Part shown: piece after piece, positions 8,882 through 19,600 of the stretch
Numbering within the stretch: position 1 is the first letter of the stretch
Layout of the letters: every line of letters starts with the position of its first letter
Assembly (NCBI GenBank): GCA_963730285.1
Contig: CAVSQY010000008.1
Coordinates: forward strand, 1 to 64,000
Direction: 5' to 3'
Length of the DNA stretch: 64,000 nucleotides
Source of the DNA: JARDZU01 sp963730285
GTDB lineage: Bacteria; Actinomycetota; Acidimicrobiia; Spongiisociales; ZC4RG35
Translations under genes and position numbers: made by a program
The notes under the pieces: generated by a model
The model's database searches: none
Seen by the model: the letters and a program-made list of their open reading frames with translations, nothing else
What the model was told of the DNA's origin: nothing

Positions 8882-9472
8882 GTGCCCATCGTCGCAGTGC
8901 TGCCCGTCAAGTCTTTTGCCCTGGGCAAGGGACGGATGGCCGGCGATCTGACCGAGGCCTTTCGAATTCGGCTGGGGAAGGTAATGGCGGAGAACACTGC
9001 GGCCAAGGCGGCCGAAGCCGGGATGATCCCTTTGCTGGTTGCCGGTGATTCCGACGTTGCCGAGTGGGCCATCGGGGCGGGCCTGGCCTCGATCCCCGAT
9101 CCGGGAACCGGTCTCGACGATGCCGCCCGAACCGGAGTTACCTGGGCCCGCCAGGCACGATGCGATTGGGTGGTCCTTCATACCGATCTACCTCTCGTCA
9201 CCGAAGGCGAGCTGAGACTGCTTGCCAACGCCATTGAAGAAGGGGCCGGCGTCATCGCCCCCTCCGCTGACGGGGGCACCTCAGCGCTCGCTGCCCAAGA
9301 CGAGGTCGACTTTCGATACGGCCCTGGCAGCTTTCATCGCCATCTCGCCCTCCTCCCGGGCTCTCTGATCGTCGCCACCACCGGCCTGCTGCATGATGTC
9401 GACTCGGTGCGAGACATGGAGTCGGCACAAGGCCATGCCCGAGGACGATGGCTGGAAGGAGCTCTGTCCTGA
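8882..9472 (+). CDS. fbiD: 2-phospho-L-lactate/phosphoenolpyruvate guanylyltransferase
   Basis: Nucleotidyltransferase of the CofC/FbiD family that makes the guanylated intermediate of coenzyme F420 biosynthesis (phosphoenolpyruvate in actinobacteria, phospholactate in archaea). Signature features are VLPVKSFALGKGRM at residues 6-19, the nucleotide-binding VLHTDLPLV, the SADGGTSAL segment and FRYGPGSFHRH. The GTG at 8882 matches the family N-terminus; 17 upstream in-frame codons look non-coding. There is no ribosome-binding site, but TACCAT lies seven bases before the GTG, so a leaderless transcript is plausible. It overlaps the glycerate kinase frame by 25 bases. Confidence 0.92.
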   Translation: MPIVAVLPVKSFALGKGRMAGDLTEAFRIRLGKVMAENTAAKAAEAGMIPLLVAGDSDVAEWAIGAGLASIPDPGTGLDDAARTGVTWARQARCDWVVLHTDLPLVTEGELRLLANAIEEGAGVIAPSADGGTSALAAQDEVDFRYGPGSFHRHLALLPGSLIVATTGLLHDVDSVRDMESAQGHARGRWLEGALS

Positions 9473-10686
9473 GCAGGTTCGACCAATCGGTGCTGCGACC
9501 CGATCCGGTCGACCGGGCTCGGATGCTTGGGTGGCTCGAGGCCGGTCTGACAGCTGTCGACCCGCAGCGTCTCGTCGAGGAATCACTTTCGACACGGACC
9601 GAGGACGACTTCTTCGTCATCGCCATCGGCAAGGCGGCCGCTGCCATGACCAGGGGCGCGGCTCTCGCCGGGAACCTCACCGGCGGCATTGTCGTCTCAG
9701 ATCACCGCGAGCCGGTGCCGACCAACGTCGAGCTTCTCATCGGGGATCACCCGATCCCCGGATCTGCAAGCGTGGCCGCGGCCAGGGCGGTCTTGGCCGC
9801 CGCAGCAGACATACCTGCGGGCTCCACCGTCATCGCTCTCATCTCCGGCGGCGGATCATCGCTGTGCGAGTTGCCCAAACCCGGTGTCTCGCTCTCATAT
9901 CTGGCCCAGGTCAACGAATCGCTGATGGCCCATGCGGCGACGATCGACGAGATCAACACGGTGCGCTGCCATCTCTCGTCGTTCAAGGCCGGCGGAGTGA
10001 GCCGCGTCGCGGGGATGCCGATCGACACGTATGTCATCGGCGACGTGGCCGGGTCCGATCCGGCGGTGGTCTCCTCCGGGCCCACTGTCCCCAGACCCCA
10101 CGAGCCCGAGCGAGCGCTTTCGTTGATGAGCCGATTCGGGATCGTGGTGCCCGAGCCAGTCCGGGAGTCGATGTTAGCTCCGTCCCCTCCACAGGCGATG
10201 CCACACATCACCCTTCTCGCCGATGGCCATGATGCGGCTCAGGGCGTGGTGGCGGCTGCCGGCATGGATGCCGCGATCCGCTCGGAGTGGCTGGCGGGAC
10301 CGGTGGAGGATTGCGTCTCCTGGATGTTGGGTTTGCCCGACAAGCCTCTAACGGTGGCGGTGGGCGAGCCGGTCGTGGAGCTAACCGGGCACGGACGAGG
10401 GGGTCGCAACACTCATGCAGCTCTGATGGTCGCCCGACGGATTGCCGGGACAGACGCCACCTTCGCCGCCTTCGCCACCGATGGTGTAGACGGTGTTTCT
10501 GGCTCGGCCGGGGGTTTGGTCGACGGGGGTACGGTTGATCGCGGTGGAGATCCTGGGCCGGCCCTGCTTGCCTGCAACTCAGCCTCATATCTGGAGAAGA
10601 CCTCTGATCTGCTCATATGTCTGCCCACCGGGACCAACGTCGCAGATCTTTGGATTCTGTGGCGACAGAGGCAAGTCTCGCCGTAG
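9448..10686 (+). CDS. Glycerate 2-kinase (DUF4147/MOFRL family)
   Basis: The 412-residue protein has both domains of the class: an N-terminal DUF4147 domain with IAIGKAAAAMTRGA near residue 58 and LISGGGSSLCELP near residue 131, and a C-terminal MOFRL domain with GEPVVELTGHGRGGRN and AAFATDGVDGVSGSAGG. It phosphorylates glycerate at C2, feeding serine-cycle or sugar-acid carbon into lower glycolysis. The gene overlaps the fbiD end, so the two are probably co-transcribed; 2-phosphoglycerate lies one step from the phosphoenolpyruvate that FbiD uses, which may or may not be meaningful. The exact start (ATG 9448) is not fixed by a ribosome-binding site. Confidence 0.88.
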   Translation: MAGRSSVLSRFDQSVLRPDPVDRARMLGWLEAGLTAVDPQRLVEESLSTRTEDDFFVIAIGKAAAAMTRGAALAGNLTGGIVVSDHREPVPTNVELLIGDHPIPGSASVAAARAVLAAAADIPAGSTVIALISGGGSSLCELPKPGVSLSYLAQVNESLMAHAATIDEINTVRCHLSSFKAGGVSRVAGMPIDTYVIGDVAGSDPAVVSSGPTVPRPHEPERALSLMSRFGIVVPEPVRESMLAPSPPQAMPHITLLADGHDAAQGVVAAAGMDAAIRSEWLAGPVEDCVSWMLGLPDKPLTVAVGEPVVELTGHGRGGRNTHAALMVARRIAGTDATFAAFATDGVDGVSGSAGGLVDGGTVDRGGDPGPALLACNSASYLEKTSDLLICLPTGTNVADLWILWRQRQVSP

Positions 10687-10710
10687 AGTGACCGACGGAG
10701 AACGGGAGCA

Positions 10711-11415
10711 ATGGAAAAGACAGTCGTCATCACTGGAGGAACCGGTGGCCTGGGAACGGCCCTGGTCCGGCGTCTCATATTCGAGGACTATCGGCTGGCC
10801 GTCACCTATCTCCTGCCCGAGGAAGCAACGCAGTTCGAGAGCGAGTTCGAGATCGACGAGGACCGCCTCCTTCTGATGCGAGTCGACGCGACCAACCCCG
10901 AAGCGGTCAACAGTCTCATGAAGGATGTCGCCGAAAAGTGGGGCGCCATCCACGGTCTGTGCGCACTGGTAGGTGGTTGGGCGGGTGGCCGGGACATCGA
11001 GGAGACCGATGACGTCAGATTCGAGAGAATGCTAGATCTGAATCTCCGATCCGCCTTCTATGCGGTGAGAGCGGCAATCCCGTATCTCAAGGAGACGGGC
11101 TGGGGACGCATCATCCTGGTCGGGAGCAGGGCCGTCTTCGACTACCCGACCGGTCAGGCTGCATTCAACATCGCCAAGTCGGGTGTCGTCACCTTGGCAA
11201 GGTCTGCGGCCTCCGAGCTGGATGGGAGCGGTGTCACGGCCAACGTCCTCATGCCTTCGGTAATCGACACGCCGGCTACCCGCCAGTCATTGCCCTACGC
11301 CGACTATGTCAATTGGCCCACTCCGGATGAGATCGCGGCGGTGGCCCACTTCCTGCTCGGGGATGAATCAGGTGTCATGAACGGCGCCGCGCTGCCCGTC
11401 TACGGTCGGGCATAG
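10711..11415 (+). CDS. Short-chain dehydrogenase/reductase family protein with Phe at the catalytic Tyr
   Basis: A 234-residue Rossmann-fold SDR. The cofactor loop TGGTGGLGTA is at residues 8-17, the DATNP acidic position follows, and NLRSAFYAVRAA holds the structural Asn. The serine in LVGSRAVFDYP and lysine in NIAKSGVV occupy catalytic positions, but the residue thirteen after the serine, normally tyrosine, is phenylalanine (QAAFNIAK; codon ttc). It may be a weakly active, specialised or non-catalytic SDR. GGGAG precedes the ATG. The 3' end overlaps the convergent DUF2332 gene by 16 bases. Confidence 0.9.
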   Translation: MEKTVVITGGTGGLGTALVRRLIFEDYRLAVTYLLPEEATQFESEFEIDEDRLLLMRVDATNPEAVNSLMKDVAEKWGAIHGLCALVGGWAGGRDIEETDDVRFERMLDLNLRSAFYAVRAAIPYLKETGWGRIILVGSRAVFDYPTGQAAFNIAKSGVVTLARSAASELDGSGVTANVLMPSVIDTPATRQSLPYADYVNWPTPDEIAAVAHFLLGDESGVMNGAALPVYGRA

Positions 11416-12413
11416 GAGTCGTACAACTCGATCCAGTCACCGTGGGGGTGGCCTTTGCCCACCAGCACCTCTCCCGACCCGTCATCGATCACGAGGTTCG
11501 CCCAATCCCCTTCGCCCAGCTCGACTTCCATCGAGACGCGATGAATCGCCCGGGCAGCGCGCGCCTGATCGATGGTGTCGGTCAACAGGCTGATCTCCTC
11601 AGACGTGAACTGGAGAAGGACAAAAGAGCCCATGATCACGACTGGCTCTCCCCGTGGCAGCGCATCGAGCACCCGCGGGAGCATCTCCAACGCGTCACCG
11701 GCCACCAGTTCGAGCGGCAAAGCCGAGATGACAGACAGTGCCGAACGGAGACGGGCGCGTCTCTCGACGTGCTCGGGCCAGATCAACGCATCCAGCCAAG
11801 CCACGGCAGCTTCATCTTTCGAGTCGACGGGCATCAGGTCCAACCCCACCCGGCGTAGGATCTCAAAGGAAGGAATCGCCGGCTCGATCCCACGACTATC
11901 GGAATCGATCACCAGGTCGGAAGACGAGCCCCACGTCACCTCACCCCACCGATAGCCATAGAGGTCGAGACCGAGGTTGAGACCGGCGCTGCATCCGACG
12001 TCGATCAGATGGAATCGGTCGAACGGGGCGAGCGTCACCAGCGGGAGCAGGGCGGCACAGCGACGTACCTCGTTGGTCTGGGTGTATCTCGTCCGACCTA
12101 TGACCAGGATTTCGTCCTCGTGTTCGAGGACGAATTGGCGAAAGAAGGGACCCACATCGGCAGCGGGCCGCGGCATCGGGGTCAAAGACCGATAGAAAGA
12201 CCTGAGCTCGACCTCCAGGCCCTGGAGGAGGAGAAGGTGCACGGCCCCGAGGAACACGTTTGGCTGGGGAAGATGCTCGATCCCGCCGAGGATTCTCAAG
12301 AGGTCGGGATCCTCCGCGATCACGGAGGTCAGGTGCTTGTAGAGCGGTGACCCGTGTACGTACTCGGCCCAGGCGACCAGATACTCCGCTGTGCCCCGCC
12401 CGGCATCGGTCAA
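11400..12413 (-). CDS. DUF2332 family protein (methyltransferase-like fold)
   Basis: A 337-residue actinobacterial DUF2332 protein. The motif LIDVGCSAGLNLGLDLYGYRW resembles the glycine-rich AdoMet-binding loop, and later segments (PVVIMGSFVLLQF, HGDWIELYD) fit the family, so it is probably a divergent class I methyltransferase, though activity is not established. The reading frame is open far upstream into the RNase H gene; I place the start at a TTG at 12413 that overlaps the RNase H stop as TTGA, consistent with the coupling style of this genome. Family N-termini leave some room for an earlier start. Confidence 0.75.
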   Translation of the reverse strand: MTDAGRGTAEYLVAWAEYVHGSPLYKHLTSVIAEDPDLLRILGGIEHLPQPNVFLGAVHLLLLQGLEVELRSFYRSLTPMPRPAADVGPFFRQFVLEHEDEILVIGRTRYTQTNEVRRCAALLPLVTLAPFDRFHLIDVGCSAGLNLGLDLYGYRWGEVTWGSSSDLVIDSDSRGIEPAIPSFEILRRVGLDLMPVDSKDEAAVAWLDALIWPEHVERRARLRSALSVISALPLELVAGDALEMLPRVLDALPRGEPVVIMGSFVLLQFTSEEISLLTDTIDQARAARAIHRVSMEVELGEGDWANLVIDDGSGEVLVGKGHPHGDWIELYDSYARP

Positions 12414-13063
12414 TGGGTGGTGCGTCTGTACGAAGTGGCCAGCGAGTCGGCGTACTCGTTCCAGCGATTGCCGCTGTGGGCCCTGATCCAGAGCAGATTG
12501 ATGCCGGGTCGCTCCTTGAAGAGGGCATGTGCCTCTTTGACCAGTTCGAGGTTGGCGATCGGGCCCGGTGACTTCTTGGTCCAACCCCTGGCTTTCCAGC
12601 CATCGGCCCACTTCGTGATGATGTTCACCACCAGCTGTGAGTCGGTGTATACGTTGATCTCCGAATCGCGAGCCAGCATCTTGAGACCGGCCACCAAGGC
12701 AGTCAGCTCCATCTCGTTGTTGGTGGTGTGGGGCTTGGACCCCTTGGCCTCCTCGATGATCTCGCCTGCGGTGACTTGCACGGCGCCCCAGCCACCCGGC
12801 CCCGGATTGCCCTCGGTTGCGCCATCGGTGAACACGCCGGTGTCAGGCCCGTCTGTGAAGGTCTCGAGAACCTCCGCGACGGTCAGGTCACGCGACTTCG
12901 TGACACTCTTCCCCCCACCCCCGCTCTTGGCCTGCTGCCGTGAGCTCGAGCCGCCTCGAGCATTTCGGCAGTCGAGGCACTGACGCGGGGACCAGCCCGG
13001 ATAACGATCGAGGACATCCTGACGGACTTCGAAGTCCTTACCGCAGTCCTGACAGGTGAACAT
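12410..13063 (-). CDS. Zinc-finger ribonuclease H domain protein
   Basis: A 217-residue protein with an N-terminal zinc finger (CQDCGKDF ... RQCLDC, four cysteines within 32 residues), a short basic linker and an RNase HI domain from about residue 73. Catalytic acids are visible as D in FTDGATEGNPG, E in NNEMELTAL, D in VYTDSQLVV and D in NEYADSLA. It should cleave RNA in RNA-DNA hybrids such as Okazaki primers or R-loops; the zinc finger may help nucleic-acid binding. It lies 30 bases after the methyltransferase gene on the same strand and overlaps the start of the DUF2332 gene. Confidence 0.9.
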   Translation of the reverse strand: MFTCQDCGKDFEVRQDVLDRYPGWSPRQCLDCRNARGGSSSRQQAKSGGGGKSVTKSRDLTVAEVLETFTDGPDTGVFTDGATEGNPGPGGWGAVQVTAGEIIEEAKGSKPHTTNNEMELTALVAGLKMLARDSEINVYTDSQLVVNIITKWADGWKARGWTKKSPGPIANLELVKEAHALFKERPGINLLWIRAHSGNRWNEYADSLATSYRRTTH

Positions 13064-13093
13064 GTCTTGAAACTAGTGGCCCGAGGCCAAAAC

Positions 13094-13723
13094 TCAGGTC
13101 ACGCCTGAGCCGCCGACACGACGGTCCTGTGGAACCTTCTCGAAGACCGAGATGAATTGCGGGGTCTTCCAGAGGTTGAACTCATGATGAGTCTCAGTGA
13201 GGCCCAAGGGCTCGAACATGGCCCGCACCTTCGATGGGCTGAGCTTGTGACAATGCACCTGACGAGCCTTGGTCGGGTTCCCGTGCAGGATGATGGCCGT
13301 GGGCACCGCGTAGAGGCCCTGGATCGGCTCGGCCGGATAGATGAACAGCGCCCGCCCTCTCGGTTTGAGCACCCGTGCCATCTCGCGTGCAGCTTGGCCG
13401 AGGCCCGGGATGTGCTCGATCGCATGGACCGAGACGATGGCATCGAACTCGTCGTCGGGGAACTCGAGTTGCTCGGCACGCATGCACACCACCCGATCCG
13501 ACCCGGCTATATCGGCGGCATTCGGGTTGGCGTCGATGCCGACCACGTCGATGCCGCGCTCTGCAAGCCGAGAGGTCAGGTGGCCCTGGCCACAGCCAAC
13601 CTCCAAAACCCGCTCCCCGGCCCTCAGGGGGAGGATCCGGTCGATCCGCTTGAGATGCTGGGGGTCCCATCGATTGACCAACGCGTATGTCCTGGAGTCG
13701 TACTCACCCACGGCGGGATCCAT
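13094..13723 (-). CDS. Class I SAM-dependent methyltransferase
   Basis: A 209-residue Methyltransf_11-type enzyme. Motif I is VLEVGCGQGHLTSRL near residue 39, the ribose-binding acid is in VVGIDANP, and AIVSVHAIEHIPG is the post-motif region. The substrate is not predictable. Its start lies 20 bases inside the end of the upstream two-domain phosphatase gene, so translation is probably coupled. The last 20 residues look disordered. Confidence 0.85.
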   Translation of the reverse strand: MDPAVGEYDSRTYALVNRWDPQHLKRIDRILPLRAGERVLEVGCGQGHLTSRLAERGIDVVGIDANPNAADIAGSDRVVCMRAEQLEFPDDEFDAIVSVHAIEHIPGLGQAAREMARVLKPRGRALFIYPAEPIQGLYAVPTAIILHGNPTKARQVHCHKLSPSKVRAMFEPLGLTETHHEFNLWKTPQFISVFEKVPQDRRVGGSGVT

Positions 13724-14954
13724 CCGACAGGCCTTCGATGTGGGCCGCCACCGAGTAGTCGAGGAGAACAGGGCCTTTCCCGGTCATGGCGACATGGGTC
13801 AACGACGTGTTGCTGGGTGTGTACAACGACTCCGAATGGGTGTCCGTCGTCTTTGTCAGCGAGGAGACAAAGGAGCGGATCGCCCCACCGTGGGACACCA
13901 CTACGGTCGGGCCGTCCGGTGCGGGTGAAAGGCGTGTGACTGTATGGCGGAACCTGGAGGCGAGCTCCCCCCAACTCTCACCAACCTCACCGCGGCGTAG
14001 GTCGACACCATCCCGATAGATGGTTGGCATGAGATCGGGCCATTTGTCGTAGATCTCGTCTGAGGTGAGCCCTTCCCAAAGGCCCATGTTGATCTCCTTG
14101 AGACCGTCGACCACACGAGGATCGCTATCGGCGAGGTGTTTCGCGGTGCTGTGTGCCCGACCCACCGGGGAGGTGTAGACCAGCTGGAAGTGGCCGTACC
14201 AATCAGCCAGGGCCTCGGCCTGGCGAATCCCGGTGTCGTCCAGGCCCCAGTCCGACTGACCCTGCCAGCGGCCTTCGATGTTGGCGCGGGTCTGACCGTG
14301 CCTGATCAGTGCCATCACCGGGTCTCCTCGATCCAAATGCTCTAACACTGCGGCCGATCGAGGCCCGAGATGTGCGGTGTCGTTGAACACCGCGAGTCTG
14401 GGGCGCTCATAGGACCACACCAATCTCTGGATCGATGTGTTGGCCACGAATGCGTGTACCCGGCGACCTCGGCCATCGAGATGGCGATTGAGCACCGCCT
14501 GGAGAAATCCCCCGTGTGTGACCACGGCCGCCTTTCCCCCTTCTCCCACGCGGCGGGCGAGATCTTCGATGGCTGCGATCGCCCGCCGGCTCACATCCCG
14601 CAACGACTCCCCGGTATGGCCCATGGGGAGATTCCCACCGGAGATGGCCTGCTCGAGATAGTCGGCATCACTAGCGCGCACCTGGTCCCGGCTCTTCCCC
14701 TCCCATTGGCCAAGGTCGAGCTCGGTGAACGCCGCATCGACTTCCACATCGTCGGAGAAGGACCTGGCGGTGGCGAGAGCCCGCCGCAAGGGGCTGCTGA
14801 TGACAATGTCGTAGGTCTTCTTGGAGAGCCGGCGACCCAGGAGATCGAGTGTGGAGAGGCCTCTCTCGCTGAGATCGCCGTCGTGCCGCCCATTCCAAAT
14901 GCCGGCAGCATTCGACTCCGACTCAGCGTGACGTATCAGGGTGATCTCTGGCAT
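13704..14954 (-). CDS. Tandem two-domain histidine phosphatase
   Basis: A 416-residue fusion of two complete phosphoglycerate-mutase-like domains. Domain 1 (about residues 1-195) begins with ITLIRHAESESN and has ELDLGQWEG and VVTHGGFLQAV; domain 2 (about 215-400) begins with MALIRHGQTRAN and has EINMGLWEG and VVSHGGAIRSFV. Both keep the RHG/RHA phospho-acceptor, the acidic proton donor and the second histidine, so both should be active. Most family members have a single domain; fusions in actinobacteria are usually with RNase H. Here an RNase H gene lies two genes downstream. The start is the ATG immediately before the first beta strand; the 34-codon upstream extension is non-family. Confidence 0.88.
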   Translation of the reverse strand: MPEITLIRHAESESNAAGIWNGRHDGDLSERGLSTLDLLGRRLSKKTYDIVISSPLRRALATARSFSDDVEVDAAFTELDLGQWEGKSRDQVRASDADYLEQAISGGNLPMGHTGESLRDVSRRAIAAIEDLARRVGEGGKAAVVTHGGFLQAVLNRHLDGRGRRVHAFVANTSIQRLVWSYERPRLAVFNDTAHLGPRSAAVLEHLDRGDPVMALIRHGQTRANIEGRWQGQSDWGLDDTGIRQAEALADWYGHFQLVYTSPVGRAHSTAKHLADSDPRVVDGLKEINMGLWEGLTSDEIYDKWPDLMPTIYRDGVDLRRGEVGESWGELASRFRHTVTRLSPAPDGPTVVVSHGGAIRSFVSSLTKTTDTHSESLYTPSNTSLTHVAMTGKGPVLLDYSVAAHIEGLSDGSRRG

Positions 14955-15062
14955 TGATCTCTGTTGGGATCGACGTTGTGGCCCGGCGACCGTCTGGGGC
15001 CGCATGCCGGACTTCATCATCCCACCGAGCTCGGCACTATCCGGCGTGCCGGCCACAACCGA

Positions 15063-17117
<2,055 letters not shown>

Positions 17118-17239
17118 TGAAGAAAACCTCCGGGGAATCAAAGGGATTCGGAGCGGGCGGCATTATAGGGATTAGACCGGTTTGAAGCTAAGTCACGGTT
17201 GGGGGATCAAATCGCCCGGTATCGGCGACCAGACATGTA

Positions 17240-17638
17240 TCAGTCCCTGGGGACCCCCGGCGCCCGACGCTCCATGCTCTCCATGAGCCGCTTAGAGGCG
17301 AGCTCGGCGCGTTCCATTCCCACATCGAGCAGTGCCCCGATCAACAGGCAGAAGGACATCACCAGCAAGAGTGACTGCGCGCTGAGGACGTAGACCGCCA
17401 GGAGCATGACGCTCGCAGTCGACCATCTCCTCAATTTCACCGCCGAATGCCCTCCCTGACGACTCGCCCAGGGCCACAGCGTCGCGACGATCGCCGCAGT
17501 GAGACCCAGGAAGCGCAGCATCTCCACTTCCCAACCCGTGGCGGCGACCAACTCGAAAACCGACGAAGGCAGCAGAACTCCGACCAGCCCGATGAGGCCG
17601 ATGACGAGGGGCCAGCTCATGCCGCGTCTTGGAGTCAT
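17240..17638 (-). CDS. Small membrane protein of unknown function
   Basis: I do not recognise this 132-residue protein. It has about four hydrophobic segments: roughly residues 9-30, 40-58, 73-90 and 88-106 (the last two close together), and a polar basic C-terminus. It lies between hppA and dps on the same strand, 59 bases after dps, but carries no stress-family motif. The frame is the only plausible coding one in this interval. Confidence 0.6.
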   Translation of the reverse strand: MTPRRGMSWPLVIGLIGLVGVLLPSSVFELVAATGWEVEMLRFLGLTAAIVATLWPWASRQGGHSAVKLRRWSTASVMLLAVYVLSAQSLLLVMSFCLLIGALLDVGMERAELASKRLMESMERRAPGVPRD

Positions 17639-17697
17639 GACGGGACATTCAACCAGCGCCGGAGAGGTGGTGAGCCGTTTCCCTTCGTTGAGAGCCT

Positions 17698-18288
17698 CTA
17701 GGCGGGCTGCAGTTGATCGGTCTCCTCGGCCGGCCGCGGTGAGTAGACCGCGGCGGTGGCGGCCTCGAGGGCGTCGTTGGCATCCTCTGTGGAGAGACGA
17801 CCATCGGTGTTCTCCAGATGCGCTCGGACGAACCAGTGGTTCTTCTCGAGTGCGGCCGTCTGGGTGGTGACGAGGTCGGCACTCACCGGATCGAGATCAT
17901 CCAGCTCCACGATGGCTTCTCTGTGCGCCGACGCGACGCGATCGTATGTCTTGTCCAATGCGCCGAGATGGGCTGGCACCGGGGCCCGTCCCAGGGGGTA
18001 GTCGCCTTCGCTTGCTCTCATGTCGGCCACTTGGGAGGCCAGGCCCGCGGCCACGCCGCCAAGCGTCGTTATCCGCTCAGCCAACTCGTCGACCAGCCCG
18101 CGAACCGACTCGGTCTGGGCGTCCATCAGCTCGTGGACGGCCATGAAACCGCTGCCGACGACGTTCCAGTGAACGTGTTTCAGGATCAACGACAGATCGA
18201 TGAGGGATGAGAGCCTGTGCTGAAGGATCCGGGCCGCCTTTTCGGCGCTCGGGATTTCCAGTCCAGCCGGCGAGAAGCGATGTTCCAC
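17698..18288 (-). CDS. dps: Dps/ferritin-like DNA-binding protein
   Basis: A 196-residue Dps-family four-helix bundle that stores iron and shields DNA under stress. The intersubunit ferroxidase site is visible: LKHVHWNVVGSGFMAVHELM supplies the two histidines, and an acidic D/E pair follows (MDAQTE). The helix TTQTAALEKNHWFVRAHLEN near the end matches the family's last helix. The C-terminal tail (about 20 residues) is extended. A sigma-B-like promoter (18319-18345) lies just upstream, and the divergent csbD operon has its own. Confidence 0.92.
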   Translation of the reverse strand: MEHRFSPAGLEIPSAEKAARILQHRLSSLIDLSLILKHVHWNVVGSGFMAVHELMDAQTESVRGLVDELAERITTLGGVAAGLASQVADMRASEGDYPLGRAPVPAHLGALDKTYDRVASAHREAIVELDDLDPVSADLVTTQTAALEKNHWFVRAHLENTDGRLSTEDANDALEAATAAVYSPRPAEETDQLQPA

Positions 18289-18318
18289 TATGTCTCCTTG
18301 AATGATTACGTCTTAGCG

Positions 18319-18345
18319 ATACCACCAGCAACGCCTCGCCCAAAC
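18319..18345 (-). promoter_or_regulatory. Sigma-B-like promoter of dps
   Basis: On the minus strand GTTT is followed after 17 bases by TGGTAT, close to the sigma-B consensus GTTT-N(14-17)-GGGTAT, and lies about 30 bases before the dps ATG. One mismatch in the -10 element. Confidence 0.5.
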
Positions 18346-18357
18346 AGGTGGCTTCGG

Positions 18358-18384
18358 GTTTCGCCGCCGCAGGCTTCGGGTAAT
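18358..18384 (+). promoter_or_regulatory. Sigma-B-like promoter of the csbD operon
   Basis: GTTT (18358-18361), a 16-base spacer and GGGTAA (18378-18383) match the actinobacterial/Bacillus general-stress promoter. The predicted transcript begins about 25 bases before the csbD ATG, leaving room for its AGGAGG site. Confidence 0.6.
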
Positions 18385-18416
18385 TGCATATCAACCAATC
18401 ACAGGAGGTAAGACTG

Positions 18417-18644
18417 ATGACGACACAAACCCAGCTCAAGGGCCAGTGGCAGCAAGCCAAGGGCCGCGTCAAGGAAGCCTGGGGCGATCTCACGGACGAC
18501 GAGGTCGAGGAGACCGAGGGGAACTGGGATCAACTCGTGGGCAAGATCCGGGAGAAGACCGGTGAGACCACGGAGAAGATCGAGCAGAAGATGAACGACA
18601 TCATGGACTCGATGAGCGACTCGGATGGTGACGCCACCGGGTGA
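18417..18644 (+). CDS. csbD: CsbD family stress protein
   Basis: A 75-residue, highly charged helical protein of the CsbD family: LKGQWQQAKGRVKEAWGDLT followed by WDQLVGKIREKTG is the repeated family pattern. CsbD genes belong to general-stress regulons; the biochemical role is unknown. The ATG at 18417 follows AGGAGG by nine bases, which fixes the start over an earlier in-frame ATG. Its stop overlaps the next gene's GTG start (GTGA). Confidence 0.93.
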   Translation: MTTQTQLKGQWQQAKGRVKEAWGDLTDDEVEETEGNWDQLVGKIREKTGETTEKIEQKMNDIMDSMSDSDGDATG

Positions 18645-19216
18645 GCCCCTCCCAGAGTTCCACTGACTTCGGGGCCCCTACCGGCATGAGCCAGGGGGGC
18701 CCCGAGTCACATGGGGCCGGCCAATCGGCGGGCACCCGGTCGGCGGAGGACATAGACGATCAGTTCCGGGCCCTCATGGAGGGGCTTCGCACCACCATTC
18801 CCGGGGTGATGGTGTTGTTCGCATTCCTGCTCACGCTTCCGTTGCGCACCGCCTTCACCGACCTGACCGGTCTCAACAGATCTGTCTTCTATCTCGCGTT
18901 CGGGTCGTCCGCGCTGGCCGCCGTCTTACTCATCGCCCCCAGCGTCCACCAGCGAGCTCGAGCGCCGATAAGCGGCATCAGGCGGAGAACATGGGCACAT
19001 GTGATGTTCGCCACACGTCTCGCCATCGCAGGGACGCTGGTGTTCATGGTGGCGATCGGTGCCGTCGTCTATCTCGTCTCGTCACTGGTGTTTGCGGAGA
19101 CCGCGGCCGCAGCCGCCACGACATTGATCATGGTTGTCACGGCGTGGGCCTGGTTCTACCTCCCGCTCGTCACCTTCCGCCAAGACCATCGACAAACCAA
19201 GGAAAGACACAGATGA
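18641..19216 (+). CDS. DUF6328-like membrane protein
   Basis: A 191-residue protein with a polar, Ser/Gly-rich N-terminus of about 45 residues and four hydrophobic segments (near residues 52-70, 84-102, 126-147 and 150-178). LRTTIPGVMVLFAFLLTLP is the pattern I associate with DUF6328, a family of unknown function common in actinobacteria. It starts at a GTG overlapping the csbD stop and its own stop overlaps the next ATG, so the three genes form one coupled unit under the csbD promoter. Confidence 0.7.
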   Translation: MSPSQSSTDFGAPTGMSQGGPESHGAGQSAGTRSAEDIDDQFRALMEGLRTTIPGVMVLFAFLLTLPLRTAFTDLTGLNRSVFYLAFGSSALAAVLLIAPSVHQRARAPISGIRRRTWAHVMFATRLAIAGTLVFMVAIGAVVYLVSSLVFAETAAAAATTLIMVVTAWAWFYLPLVTFRQDHRQTKERHR

Positions 19217-19587
19217 CAGACACATATGACCTGGAAAACACCGTTGTGGCCGTGCTCGACCATCCGTCCGAGACCGAGAACGTCGGTCTCGAGCTGGCGG
19301 CCGCCGGATATCGGTACGAGATCATGTCGGGAGACGAAGGCCGGCGCCGTCTCGACCCGGGAGGCCAGGAGGGAATACAGGCGACGATCAAGCGGCTGAT
19401 CGACCTCTTCGGCGACCAATACCGGATACTGGATCAACTCGACGAAGCCCTGGCTGAGGACTCGCTGGTCGTTTCTGTGGCGACCACACCGGATGAGGCA
19501 ACAAAGGCCGTCGGGATCCTGCGCGACCATGGCGGCCGGTATATCTGGAAATTCGGTGAATGGACTTTTACCAAGATCGAGGACTGA
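19213..19587 (+). CDS. Hypothetical stress-operon protein
   Basis: A 124-residue soluble protein that I do not assign to a family. It reads as an alpha/beta fold: the start TVVAVLDHPSETENVGLELA resembles a strand-loop-helix as seen in small flavodoxin-like or heavy-metal-associated folds, and the end HGGRYIWKFGEWTFTKIED is strongly conserved in character. A similar layout occurs in proteins annotated only as general stress proteins. The ATG overlaps the preceding stop (ATGA). Third gene of the csbD operon, followed at once by a strong terminator. Confidence 0.7.
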   Translation: MTDTYDLENTVVAVLDHPSETENVGLELAAAGYRYEIMSGDEGRRRLDPGGQEGIQATIKRLIDLFGDQYRILDQLDEALAEDSLVVSVATTPDEATKAVGILRDHGGRYIWKFGEWTFTKIED

Positions 19588-19600
19588 CCCGCCAATAGAA

